Origin: Nonomuraea zeae | GTDB taxonomy: Bacteria > Actinomycetota > Actinomycetes > Streptosporangiales > Streptosporangiaceae | Length of the DNA: 64,000 bases | Assembly: GCF_005889725.1 (NCBI RefSeq) | Contig: NZ_VCKX01000019.1 | Location: 1-64,000 of the forward strand | Direction: 5' to 3' | Shown here: positions 32,367-40,713 of the stretch, one piece after another | Layout: each line of letters opens with the position of its first letter | How positions within the stretch are numbered: the stretch's first letter is position 1 | Notes under the pieces: model-generated | Told to the model about the DNA's origin: nothing | Seen by the model: only the letters and a program-made list of their open reading frames with translations | Database searches by the model: none | Position numbers and translations under genes: made by a program

Positions 32367-35049
32367 CTACCCCCCGCGCAACCCCTTCCCGGCTCGTGGC
32401 ATCTCCACCGCAGAAGAGACCTCGCGGCCGGACTTCCTGAACGACTGGGCCCGGCAGATCCCCACAGTCGTCCTTCCCGGTGTACGCGGGGCACTCCGAC
32501 TGGCCGAAACGTACCTGCGCGGGTTCCCCGGTGACGGCGGCCTCAGCTGCCTGTGGGGCGCCCACGGCATCGGCAAGACGCACGCGGCCCGTCACATGAT
32601 GGCCTACGTCAACGGCGAGGACTCCCAGGCGATCCAGCTCTACCTCCGGTTCCAGGACGACGACTTCGTCGCGGCCTACCGCAGCCTGGTCGCCCAGCTT
32701 CCGCGCGAACTCCTCGCCGACCTGAGCCTGAGTTACCGCGCCGCGCTCAAAGGCGATCTGACCGCCCGTGCCGCGCACGGGGCCGGTGGCGACGACCAGC
32801 TCATCGGCAAGGAGCGCGTCAGGGTGCTGGACGTGATCGAGGACGGCGAGGTGCTGGAGGAGCAGGCCAAGGAGATCGCCGCGGTGGCGGTCGACTGGCC
32901 GCAGTTCCAGCGGGCGCTGGACTACCTGATCAGGCCCGACTTCTCCGACGCGGCCTACGACTGGCTGTGCGGCCGGCCGATCACGCCCGACGCCGCAGGT
33001 GCGATCGGGGTGAGCGAGCAGATCGATGACCCGCTCACCTGCCGCTACGGCCTGCAGCTCCTGACCACGCTGGTCACCAGGGGCGGGCGGTCGTTCGTGG
33101 TCGTGCTGGATCAGTGCGAGAAGTTCCTGCTCATGGACGGCGACCCGGTGCCCGCGAACATCGGCCTCCTGCAGGGCCTGGTCGAGGTCGTCCCGCAGGC
33201 CCGCGGGCTGCTCGTCCTCGTCACCAGCGAGGCCGGCTGGCACGGCATGCCACCTGATCTGCGCCAGCGCATCGGCGCCGGGGCCTGCCATCTGCTGCCG
33301 CTCACGCCGGACGAGGCCCGTCAGGTGCTGGCGGCGTACATCGGGGCCACTCGCCGGACGCCCTCCGAGGGGATCTGGCCGTTCACCGAGTCGGGACTGC
33401 TGGAGCTGCTGCGTCACAGCGGCGGCAACATCCGCCTGCTCCTGCAGCTGGCCTGGGCCGGCTTCGAGGCCGCCCGTCCGCCGTCGCCGATCGAGGCCGA
33501 GCAGGTCGCCGCGGCCTCGACCCAGGACAGCCGCGCTCCCGGTCTTCCCAGCGTGGCCATGCTCGTCGACAGCGAGCTGCGGGCCATGGGGCTGAGCGCC
33601 GAGCGGGTCGAGGAACGCGACCGGATCACCTCGTTCCACGTGCCCGGCGCGCGCAATCCGCGAGCTGTGATCAGGTTGTCCGAGGCCATGTTCTACGACG
33701 ACGAGGCGTCCAACGCGGCCGAGCTGGTCGGCTCCGGCGCCCGATCGGCCTTCACGGCTCTGGTGGTCACCGGATATGTCAGCCCGCCGGTGCTGACCGT
33801 GCTGCGCGGCGCGATGCACGAGGTCCTGGTGGCCGACGGCTCGGCCGCCTTTGTCCGCCGGCTCCATGGCCTCGTCGAGCGGATCGCCGCCATGCCCGGC
33901 CAGGCCGGTCAACCGGCCGTGCTCGACAGCACCTTACGGGAGCTGCAGGCCCAGCTCGACGGCCTGAACTCCGAGCGCCGCCGTGAAGCCGACGCGCTGC
34001 GGCGGGAGCTCGCCGAGCTGTCCGAGCGGCTCGAACGCGAGCAGCAGCGGACCCGTCCCGACTGGCCGGCCCGGCGCGCGACACTGGTGGCGCGCATCGA
34101 TGAGGCCAGGGCCGCACGGGCCGCGGCCGACTGGGAGGAGTTCAGGAAGAGCCGCGCCGACGTCGTCCGCGGGCGCTCGGTGACGCTCGGCTGGCTGGCC
34201 GGACTCGCCATCGCGACAGTGGCGCTGCTCTCGATCGCCTTGCTCAACTCGATGCCGCTGACGGCGGTGCTCGTAGCGGCGGCCGTTGCCACGGCCGCCG
34301 GCGGGGTGCTCCTCGGACGGAGGCTGCTGTCGATCAAGGTGAACCGACCGGGAGCGAGCCTGGAGTCCGCGCGCGATCTCGACCGGCTGGCCCGCGAGGC
34401 GCAGGCCGATCCGCTGTCTCCCGATCCCGTCGGCCGCTACGCCCACGCGCTCCAGGGGGATCCGGACAACGCCTTCTCCCCGTTGCTGGAGAGCATGCTG
34501 GAGGAGCCGCTGGCGCTGATCCGCCAGGCCATGGCCCGCCGCCTGGCCGACACCGCCCGCCCGCCTTCGCGCTGCGTCCCGGAGGTGCTGCGCGGGCTGC
34601 ACGCGGGCGTACCCGAGGTGCTGCTGCTCCTGGCCCGCGGTCAGCGGCACGCGGAGTCGGACCGGCAGCCGCGCGCGCTCCGCGACCTGCCGCCCGAGCT
34701 GCGTGTCCTCGTGGCGCTGGCCAATCCGGCCGCGCTCCGGCTGGCCGGCGGCGCGGTCTCCACGCAGCCTGCCGAGCTCGCGCTCGAGGCGCTCGGCGTC
34801 CGCGGGCACCGGCACCCGCTGGCGCTGGCCTTCCGCGACGGCGTGGCCCAAACGGTGACCGTCGAGATCCCGGCCGGTGAGATCCCCGCCGGCGCGCTCA
34901 GAGCGACCGCCCAGTTGCTGTCACCGCTGCACCGCGACGGCCTCGGCACGTACGACTGGCTGCCGGTGATCACCAAAATCGATGAGCTTTACCTGTTCTT
35001 CGAGGAATTGCTGTATTTCCACGAGGAAAATGCCGCCAATAGGCATTAA
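32359..35049 (+). CDS. Large membrane-anchored AAA/STAND-like ATPase with coiled coil
   Basis: 896 residues from ATG 32359, overlapping the previous gene by 8 bp. Walker A GAHGIGKTHAARHM (67-80) and Walker B SFVVVLDQCEKFLL (about 244-257) belong to an AAA-type module ending near 400 with a winged-helix-like stretch. Residues about 520-590 are a coiled coil (LRELQAQLDGLNSERRREAD onward). Two hydrophobic helices (about 610-630 and 634-652) would form a membrane hairpin. The C-terminal 220 residues are a helical, leucine-rich domain I do not recognise, ending FEELLYFHEENAANRH. This layout suggests a membrane-tethered sensor or effector ATPase. It precedes the radical SAM gene by 99 bp. Confidence 0.8.
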   Translation: MADYPPRNPFPARGISTAEETSRPDFLNDWARQIPTVVLPGVRGALRLAETYLRGFPGDGGLSCLWGAHGIGKTHAARHMMAYVNGEDSQAIQLYLRFQDDDFVAAYRSLVAQLPRELLADLSLSYRAALKGDLTARAAHGAGGDDQLIGKERVRVLDVIEDGEVLEEQAKEIAAVAVDWPQFQRALDYLIRPDFSDAAYDWLCGRPITPDAAGAIGVSEQIDDPLTCRYGLQLLTTLVTRGGRSFVVVLDQCEKFLLMDGDPVPANIGLLQGLVEVVPQARGLLVLVTSEAGWHGMPPDLRQRIGAGACHLLPLTPDEARQVLAAYIGATRRTPSEGIWPFTESGLLELLRHSGGNIRLLLQLAWAGFEAARPPSPIEAEQVAAASTQDSRAPGLPSVAMLVDSELRAMGLSAERVEERDRITSFHVPGARNPRAVIRLSEAMFYDDEASNAAELVGSGARSAFTALVVTGYVSPPVLTVLRGAMHEVLVADGSAAFVRRLHGLVERIAAMPGQAGQPAVLDSTLRELQAQLDGLNSERRREADALRRELAELSERLEREQQRTRPDWPARRATLVARIDEARAARAAADWEEFRKSRADVVRGRSVTLGWLAGLAIATVALLSIALLNSMPLTAVLVAAAVATAAGGVLLGRRLLSIKVNRPGASLESARDLDRLAREAQADPLSPDPVGRYAHALQGDPDNAFSPLLESMLEEPLALIRQAMARRLADTARPPSRCVPEVLRGLHAGVPEVLLLLARGQRHAESDRQPRALRDLPPELRVLVALANPAALRLAGGAVSTQPAELALEALGVRGHRHPLALAFRDGVAQTVTVEIPAGEIPAGALRATAQLLSPLHRDGLGTYDWLPVITKIDELYLFFEELLYFHEENAANRH

Positions 35050-35148
35050 TCTTGACTCGCCATCGAAGGCGTGAGACATAGAGACCGGGGTCCAGCGCCC
35101 TTCCTTGGGGAGCGCAGTATGGGGCGCACGACACACAAGGGGTAGCCG

Positions 35149-36381
35149 TTGTTAGGAAGCCCTGAATCGGAACCGCTGCTCACACAAGGTTTCCCGGAAT
35201 TCCTCGACGTCGACGCGCTGCTGGTGAGCGGGTGGGAGCCGCTGGGATTCCAGCAGTTCATCCTGAAAATCCACAGCCGGTGCGACCTGGCCTGCCGCCA
35301 CTGTTACGTCTACGAGATGGCGGACCAGAGCTGGCGCGACCAGCCACGCAGAATGTCCGACGCCATCGCCGACCGCGCGATCGAACGCATCGCGGAGCAC
35401 GCCTCCCGCCACGACCTGCCGGAGATCGACGTCATCCTGCACGGCGGCGAGCCGCTGCTCGCGGGGACCGAGCTCATCTCCCGCCTGGTACGCGGCATCC
35501 GGGGCGCGGTCGCGACGGGCACCCGGGTCAACGTCAACATTCAGACCAACGCGCTCCGGCTGGACGAGGCGTACCTGCGGCTCTTCGAGTCGCTGGAGAT
35601 CCGGGTCGGGGTGAGCCTGGACGGCTACGAGGAGGCCCACGACCGGCACCGCCGCTTCGCCACCGGCCGAGGCAGCCATGCCCAGGTCAGCGAGTCGCTG
35701 CGGCGGCTCACCGCGGGGCCTTACCACCATCTGTTCAGCGGGATCCTGTGCACGGTCGACGTGCGCAACGATCCGGTGCGTACGTATGAGGCCCTGCTGG
35801 AGTTCGACCCGCCGGCGGTCGACTTCCTGCTGCCGCACGGCAACTGGGCGGTGCCGCCGCCCTTCCGCGTTCCCGGCTCGCCGGAGACCCCGTACGCGGA
35901 CTGGCTGATCGCGATCTTCGACCGATGGTACGGCAGCCCGGTGCTGCAGACCGACATCCGCATGTTCCGGGAGATCATGCGGCTGCTGATGGGCAGCGCC
36001 TCACGGGCCGAGACCATCGGGTTGTCCCCGGTGCGCATGGTCGTGATCGAGACCGACGGCAGCATCGAGCAGTCGGACATCCTGAAGAGCGCCTACCAGG
36101 GCGCTCCCGACACCCGTCTGCACGTGCTCGCCCACAGCCTGGACGAGGCGTTGCGGCACCCGTCGATCGTGGCCAGGCAGATCGGCGAGCTGGCGCTCTC
36201 GTCCGTGTGCCGCCGTTGCGACATCGTCTCCACCTGTGGAGGCGGTCTGTACGCGCACCGTTACCGCCCCGCCACCGGCTTCGCCGAGCCGTCGGTCTAC
36301 TGCCCCGATCTGTACCGGCTGATCAGTTATATCCGGGCGACCTGCGAGCGGGACATGGCCCGGTTTCGAGGCGTGGGATGA
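35149..36381 (+). CDS. fxsB: FxsB-type radical SAM/SPASM peptide maturase (three-residue cyclophane former)
   Basis: 410 residues. The radical SAM cluster motif is C45-x3-C49-x2-C52 in HSRCDLACRHCYVYEM, preceded by the FxsB-like PLGFQQFILKI. Next come HGGEPLLAG (SAM glycine motif) and GVSLDGYEEAHDRHR. The SPASM part is C354-x2-C357-x5-C363 with CGGGLYAHRYR and a further PSVYC at 385, as in FxsB. Family members couple an aromatic ring carbon to the beta carbon of a residue two positions on, near the precursor C-terminus. Start TTG 35149 has AAGGGG upstream; an 8-residue ORF ends 3 bp before it. The ATGA overlap with the HExxH gene and a precursor at 40377 complete the set. Confidence 0.92.
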   Translation: MLGSPESEPLLTQGFPEFLDVDALLVSGWEPLGFQQFILKIHSRCDLACRHCYVYEMADQSWRDQPRRMSDAIADRAIERIAEHASRHDLPEIDVILHGGEPLLAGTELISRLVRGIRGAVATGTRVNVNIQTNALRLDEAYLRLFESLEIRVGVSLDGYEEAHDRHRRFATGRGSHAQVSESLRRLTAGPYHHLFSGILCTVDVRNDPVRTYEALLEFDPPAVDFLLPHGNWAVPPPFRVPGSPETPYADWLIAIFDRWYGSPVLQTDIRMFREIMRLLMGSASRAETIGLSPVRMVVIETDGSIEQSDILKSAYQGAPDTRLHVLAHSLDEALRHPSIVARQIGELALSSVCRRCDIVSTCGGGLYAHRYRPATGFAEPSVYCPDLYRLISYIRATCERDMARFRGVG

Positions 36382-37664
36382 CCCCCGCTCCACACCGTAT
36401 CTCCGCAACCGCGTTCTCCACGCTGGCCACAGGTGGCGGCGGCGCGCGGGCCGTGGCCGAGCTGTGCTCCGCGCAGGCCAGCAAACACCGCCTGCTGGTA
36501 CGGCTGCTCGTCACGGAGGCCCGGAGGGTCGGGCACCCGCACGCCGATCTGGTGACGCGTGCCTACGAGGCGCTGTCGGAGATGGAGGCGGACTCGCCCG
36601 AGGAGGTCGACCGGTGCCTGCGCCATCCCGCGGTGGGAGCGTGGGCCCTGCGTACCTGCCGGGCGATCCCCGGTGGCGGTGGCGATCCGGGCCGGCTGGC
36701 GGCGCTCGCACTGGCCGCGGCCGTGCGCACCCGCAGCGCCCGCACCCTGGACGCGCCGGTCGGTGGCGGCGCGCTCATGCTGCCGTCGCTCGGCCTGCTG
36801 ACCTTGCCGGCCGACCTGCCGGAGGTGGCACGGGTGGTGGTCGAGCCGGCGGAGACCGGAGCCGAGCTGCGCCTGGCCGATCACACGTGCCGGGTCGACC
36901 CGTCGCGTGACGGTCCGGGCTGGCAGGTCCTGCACCGGATCACCGTCACGGCGGGCGTGCTCATGACCATTGACGACCTCGACCCCTACCGCTGGCCGGG
37001 AGACGACGTGGGCGGGCGCCTGGCGGAGGACCGCCGGGAGCGCTGGACCGAGCACCTGCGCGAGGCGTGGCGGATCCTGCGGGTCCGGCACCGGACGGTC
37101 GCGGAAGAGATCGCCACGGCCGTGTCGGTGCTCACGCCCGTGGTCCCCCGCTCGCTCGACCAGCACAGCGCGTCGGCCCGGGACACGTTCGGCACGATCG
37201 CGCTCTCCGACCCGATCGACGGCATGGGCATGGCACTCACGCTGGCCCACGAGCTCCAGCATGCCAAGCTGAACGCGCTGAGCGAGGTGGTGGACCTGGT
37301 CGAGCCCGACGACGGCCGCCGCTACTACGCGCCCTGGCGCCCCGATCCGCGACCGCTCTTCGGGCTGCTGCACGGCGCGTACGCGCACGCCGCCGTCGCC
37401 GGTTTCTGGCGGCACCACTTGCGGGACCCGGGGCGCGGACCGCACGCCCAAGTCGAGTTCGCCCGCTGGCGCGACGCCGCGCACCAGGTCACCGAGGCGC
37501 TGCTGGACAGCGGCGGGCTGACGAAGGCCGGCACGCGCTTCGTCGCGACGCTGCGCGACACGCTCGGCCGCTGGCGGAGCGAGTCGGTGACGCCCACCGC
37601 CGCCGCCCAGGCCCGCCGGCAGTCCGAGCTGCACAGGCAGACCTGGGTCAAGACCAACTCCTGA
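36378..37664 (+). CDS. HExxH-motif putative peptide modification protein
   Basis: 428 residues from ATG 36378, overlapping the radical SAM stop (ATGA). The zinc-protease-like motif is H291-E292-L-Q-H295 in LTLAHELQHAKLNALSEV, followed by PWRPDPRPLFGLLHGAYAHA. This is the TIGR04267-type 'mod_HExxH' pattern, found beside or fused to radical SAM/SPASM maturases of the FxsB group; its reaction is not known (leader cleavage or another modification are guesses). A start with SATAFSTLATGGG is usual for the family. Cytosolic by sequence. It converges with the NB-ARC/TPR gene, the two stop codons being directly adjacent (37664/37665). Confidence 0.88.
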   Translation: MTPAPHRISATAFSTLATGGGGARAVAELCSAQASKHRLLVRLLVTEARRVGHPHADLVTRAYEALSEMEADSPEEVDRCLRHPAVGAWALRTCRAIPGGGGDPGRLAALALAAAVRTRSARTLDAPVGGGALMLPSLGLLTLPADLPEVARVVVEPAETGAELRLADHTCRVDPSRDGPGWQVLHRITVTAGVLMTIDDLDPYRWPGDDVGGRLAEDRRERWTEHLREAWRILRVRHRTVAEEIATAVSVLTPVVPRSLDQHSASARDTFGTIALSDPIDGMGMALTLAHELQHAKLNALSEVVDLVEPDDGRRYYAPWRPDPRPLFGLLHGAYAHAAVAGFWRHHLRDPGRGPHAQVEFARWRDAAHQVTEALLDSGGLTKAGTRFVATLRDTLGRWRSESVTPTAAAQARRQSELHRQTWVKTNS

Positions 37665-40184
37665 TCAGATGGGCGGCGGGTCGAAGTCGCAGTTGAGCCG
37701 CTCGCCGGCCGCCACCGCGAGCGCCTCGGGGTGCTCGGGCCCGAGGGCCGCGTTGAGTCGTTGCACCGTGTCCGCCAGCATCCGCTTGCCCTCCTCCTCC
37801 GCGCCCGTCGCCTGCAGGTCCAGGGCCAGGTTGGCGGCGCAGACGAGGCTGAGGTAGTGGTCGGGGGTGAAGTAGGTCTGGATGCGCTGGTAGTTCTCCT
37901 CGCCCACCCGGCGGGCCTCCTCGTGATCGCCCAGCGCGGCCAGGTCGTTCTGGAGATTGAGGGCACAGGTGACGGAGTAGTCGTGGTCACGGCTGACACG
38001 CGCGGTGAGGCCGGCCAGAGCGTCCCGGTCGATGCTCAGCGCCTTGGCGGGGTCGCCCTTCAGCCGGGCCAGCAGTGCAAGGTTGATCTTGCTGGCGTGG
38101 GTGAAGGGGTGATCGTCGCCGAACACCTCGGGATAGTGCTTGAGCCCGCGCTCGGCGACCTGGAGTGCCTCCTCCAGCTCGCCGACCGCGCGAAGGGCGT
38201 TGGACAGGCCCAGCGCCGCGGCCATCGTGTCGGCGTGGCCGTCTCCGTAGAGGCGTACGAGCCGGGTGTGGGTGTCCCGCATGAGCTCCAGGGCCTCGGC
38301 CAGCCGACCGGCCCGGCGCAGGGAGATGGCGTAGTCCTTGGCCGCGAGCAGGGTGGTGGGGTGATCGTCTCCGAGCTGCGCCACACCGTACGTGTAGGCC
38401 TCCTCGCCCATGTCCGCGGCCACCTGGAAACGGTCGCTCAGCCGCACGGCCCGGCTCAGGGTGCTCCAGACGCCGAGCAGGAAGCGCCGGCCGACGCCTT
38501 CCGCGCCGCTCACGTAGAGGTAGATCTGCTGGAGCAGCCGCTGCGCGGAGGGGTAGTCACTGGTCAGGGCGTAGTCGACGGCCACGTTGTTGCGGGTGCG
38601 AAGGGTGCGGATGTCCTCGTCGCCGAACAGCCGCTCGTAGATCTCCAGCGCCTCCAGGTCGACCTCCCGCGCGCGCAGGAACTCTCCCCGGCCCCGGAGA
38701 GTGGCGGCGTAGCTGTTGGTCGCCCACAACGTCTCGGGGTGCTCGTGACCGAGGGTCTCGCGCATCATCTCCAGGGTCTGCGAGTCGATCTCGTACGCCC
38801 TGGTGTAGAAGGTCAGGGCCCGGTAGATGTTGCCCAGGTGGATGCGGGCGACGAGGACGTCGGAGTGCTGCGCGCCGCTCACCTCCGACCAGCGTTGGAT
38901 GTACTGGTCCAGCAGGCGCTCGGCCGGTTTGTAGCTGCCTCGCACATACAGGTAACGCACGAGGTCGAGGGCGAACTTACGGACGCTGGGTTCGACGCAT
39001 TCGATCACTCCGGACGGCTCCAGGTGGGCGAGGAGCTCCTCGAAGTTCGGCCACCTGCTCGTCTCGTCCGGATCGTTCGGCGCACTGCCCGCGAGCAGCA
39101 GGTGCACCTCGTGGCGTAGCTCGCCGCGATCTTTCTCGGGCGTCTCGTCGCGGAGCAGCGCCTGGTTGAGGCGGTGCACCTGGAGGGTGCGGGTGGACGG
39201 CTCCACCTTGACGAGCGCGAAGCGTTCGAGGTTGCTCAGGGCGTTGGTCAGCAGGATCGTGTCCGACAGGATCCGCGATAGCCGCGCGCCGACCACCCGG
39301 TTGCCGCGGCGGAAGACGTCGCGCGGGATGGGCTCGGGCCCGAAGAAGGCGCAGCACCGCAGGAGCTCCACCGCTTCGGGGATCCGGTCTTCGAGCTGGG
39401 ACACCGACAGCTGCCAGGCGGCGGTCATGGACTGCGGGTAGGTCGGCGCCTTCTCCAGGCTGAGCAGCCGGCCCGTCTGCTCCTCCAGCAGCGAGACGTA
39501 TTCCTCCACCGACATCAGCGTGCGGGCCAGCAACGCGGCGGCCTGCTCGAGCGCGAGCGGAAGGTCGCCGAGCTTCTCCGCGAGGAGATCGGCCTGCGAC
39601 TCGGTCACCGACGTGCGCAGACGCTTTTTGAGGAATCCCACGCTCTCCTCGCGCCGGAACACGTCCACCTGAATGGTGGCCTCGTGGTCGCTCCAGCGCG
39701 AATTACGCGAGGTGATGAGGACGTGGCCGGGACCTCTGGGAATGAAGTCCTTGATGTAGTCGGGCTCTTCGGCGTTGTCGAAGATCACCAGCCAGCTGCG
39801 GAAAGGGACACCACTCTGCAGGGTGCGTAACACCGCCTGCGTGGCCTGCTCCACGCCCGTGGTGTCCGCGGGCGGGAGCCCGAGCGCCTGCGCCATGCCG
39901 GCCAGCGCGGACGGCACGAGCACCGGCTGGTCCGCGGAGATCCACCAGACCAGGTCGTAGTGGGCGCGATATTGCCAGGCGTACTCGATCGCGAGCTGGG
40001 TCTTGCCCACTCCACCGAGACCTTGCAACGCCTGGGGCTGCGCCACCACCGCGGTGACGGTGTTGATGCTCTTCCTGAGCGCGGTGAGCAGATCCGCACG
40101 GCCGGTGAAGGTCGGATTGCGCTTGGGCACCTTTTCCCAGACCTTCGGCACCTGCGCCGGCATGGAGTGCGAATTTTCCGCCAC
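37665..40184 (-). CDS. fxsT: FxSxx-COOH-system NB-ARC/tetratricopeptide repeat protein
   Basis: 839 residues from GTG 40184, chosen because GGAGG lies 6 nt upstream; a frame start at 40232 has no site. After the family-typical VPKVWEKVPKRNPTFTGRAD comes an NB-ARC ATPase with Walker A LQGLGGVGKTQLA (about 53-65), WLVIFDNAEEPDYI (Walker B) and GDLPLALEQAAALL (the GLPLA-like motif). The rest, about 430-830, is a tetratricopeptide array with repeated GDxHPxTL-type units (EHPETLWATNSYA, DHPTTLLAAKDYA). Such proteins are the TPR component annotated with FxsA/FxsB systems. It is divergent from the precursor gene (193 bp between starts), so it may regulate or scaffold maturation; that role is inference. 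Confidence 0.88.
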   Translation of the reverse strand: MAENSHSMPAQVPKVWEKVPKRNPTFTGRADLLTALRKSINTVTAVVAQPQALQGLGGVGKTQLAIEYAWQYRAHYDLVWWISADQPVLVPSALAGMAQALGLPPADTTGVEQATQAVLRTLQSGVPFRSWLVIFDNAEEPDYIKDFIPRGPGHVLITSRNSRWSDHEATIQVDVFRREESVGFLKKRLRTSVTESQADLLAEKLGDLPLALEQAAALLARTLMSVEEYVSLLEEQTGRLLSLEKAPTYPQSMTAAWQLSVSQLEDRIPEAVELLRCCAFFGPEPIPRDVFRRGNRVVGARLSRILSDTILLTNALSNLERFALVKVEPSTRTLQVHRLNQALLRDETPEKDRGELRHEVHLLLAGSAPNDPDETSRWPNFEELLAHLEPSGVIECVEPSVRKFALDLVRYLYVRGSYKPAERLLDQYIQRWSEVSGAQHSDVLVARIHLGNIYRALTFYTRAYEIDSQTLEMMRETLGHEHPETLWATNSYAATLRGRGEFLRAREVDLEALEIYERLFGDEDIRTLRTRNNVAVDYALTSDYPSAQRLLQQIYLYVSGAEGVGRRFLLGVWSTLSRAVRLSDRFQVAADMGEEAYTYGVAQLGDDHPTTLLAAKDYAISLRRAGRLAEALELMRDTHTRLVRLYGDGHADTMAAALGLSNALRAVGELEEALQVAERGLKHYPEVFGDDHPFTHASKINLALLARLKGDPAKALSIDRDALAGLTARVSRDHDYSVTCALNLQNDLAALGDHEEARRVGEENYQRIQTYFTPDHYLSLVCAANLALDLQATGAEEEGKRMLADTVQRLNAALGPEHPEALAVAAGERLNCDFDPPPI

Positions 40185-40376
40185 GTCGATCCTCCGCTTC
40201 CACGCCAGAAGAGTCGCTGATCTCAGACCCATCCTAGAGGTTGATTAGTGAACCCGCTTATCACAGAATCATAATAAGAATCTCTCGCGATCTTGGTCGA
40301 GCACGACGATGCGCACGTCCATGAGCGCCTGTATGTCATGTGGATATTCGGGTGGCCCGAAACAGATGGAGCGCAC

Positions 40377-40535
40377 ATGCATGATGGACAGTACGGATCC
40401 AGCGCGCTGATCGACGTTTCCCTCGTCTCCCTGCACAATCTGCAGGAAATGGAGAGTGCCGCGTTGCGTGCGGCGGTGGCGTCCTGCCTGAGCGACGACA
40501 AGGAGCAGATGGCGGCCTTCCAGAATTCGATCTAG
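40377..40535 (+). CDS. fxsA: FxsA-like RiPP precursor peptide, C-terminus FQNSI
   Basis: 52 residues, too short for routine gene calling. MHDGQYGSSALIDVSLVSLH starts it; then a leader helix (NLQEMESAALRAAVASCLSD) and the end DDKEQMAAFQNSI before TAG. The leader pattern S-(G/A)-L-(I/V)-DV-x-x-(V/L)-SL-x-x-L and the aromatic residue five from the end match FxsA-type precursors of FxsB maturases. The family norm is F-x-S-x-x; here it is F48-Q-N50-S-I, so an F-Q-N cyclophane (Phe ring to Asn beta carbon) is predicted. ATG 40377 has GGAG at 40368-40371 with 5-nt spacing. An in-frame extension to 40293 has no such site. A stem-loop follows at 40581. Confidence 0.82.
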   Translation: MHDGQYGSSALIDVSLVSLHNLQEMESAALRAAVASCLSDDKEQMAAFQNSI

Positions 40536-40580
40536 TACATACTCTGACATTGCCCACCAGTAGGGCATGAATCGGGCGCA

Positions 40581-40607
40581 GAAGGTGTGCCCGAAAAGGC
40601 ACCCTTC
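40581..40607 (+). terminator. Stem-loop after the precursor gene (partial terminator?)
   Basis: GAAGG-(T)-GTGCC pairs with GGCACCCTTC with one bulged T and a CGAAAA loop, 45 bases after the precursor stop and about 107 bases before the nSTAND1 gene. A leaky terminator here would make precursor mRNA more abundant than the downstream NTPase. Confidence 0.5.
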
Positions 40608-40713
40608 TCCCTGGGGAGGATGTGCTGGCACCGCCGCACGTGCGAAAATGTCGATCCTCCTTCATGGCCAGGGAGGAAATGAGTGGTGAAACGCGGCTGC
40701 GGATGGAACCGAC

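Noticed and set aside
36378..37664. Idea that the HExxH protein is an ordinary zinc protease
   Set aside because: Context and overall pattern fit the peptide-modification family beside FxsB maturases better; protease activity is not excluded.
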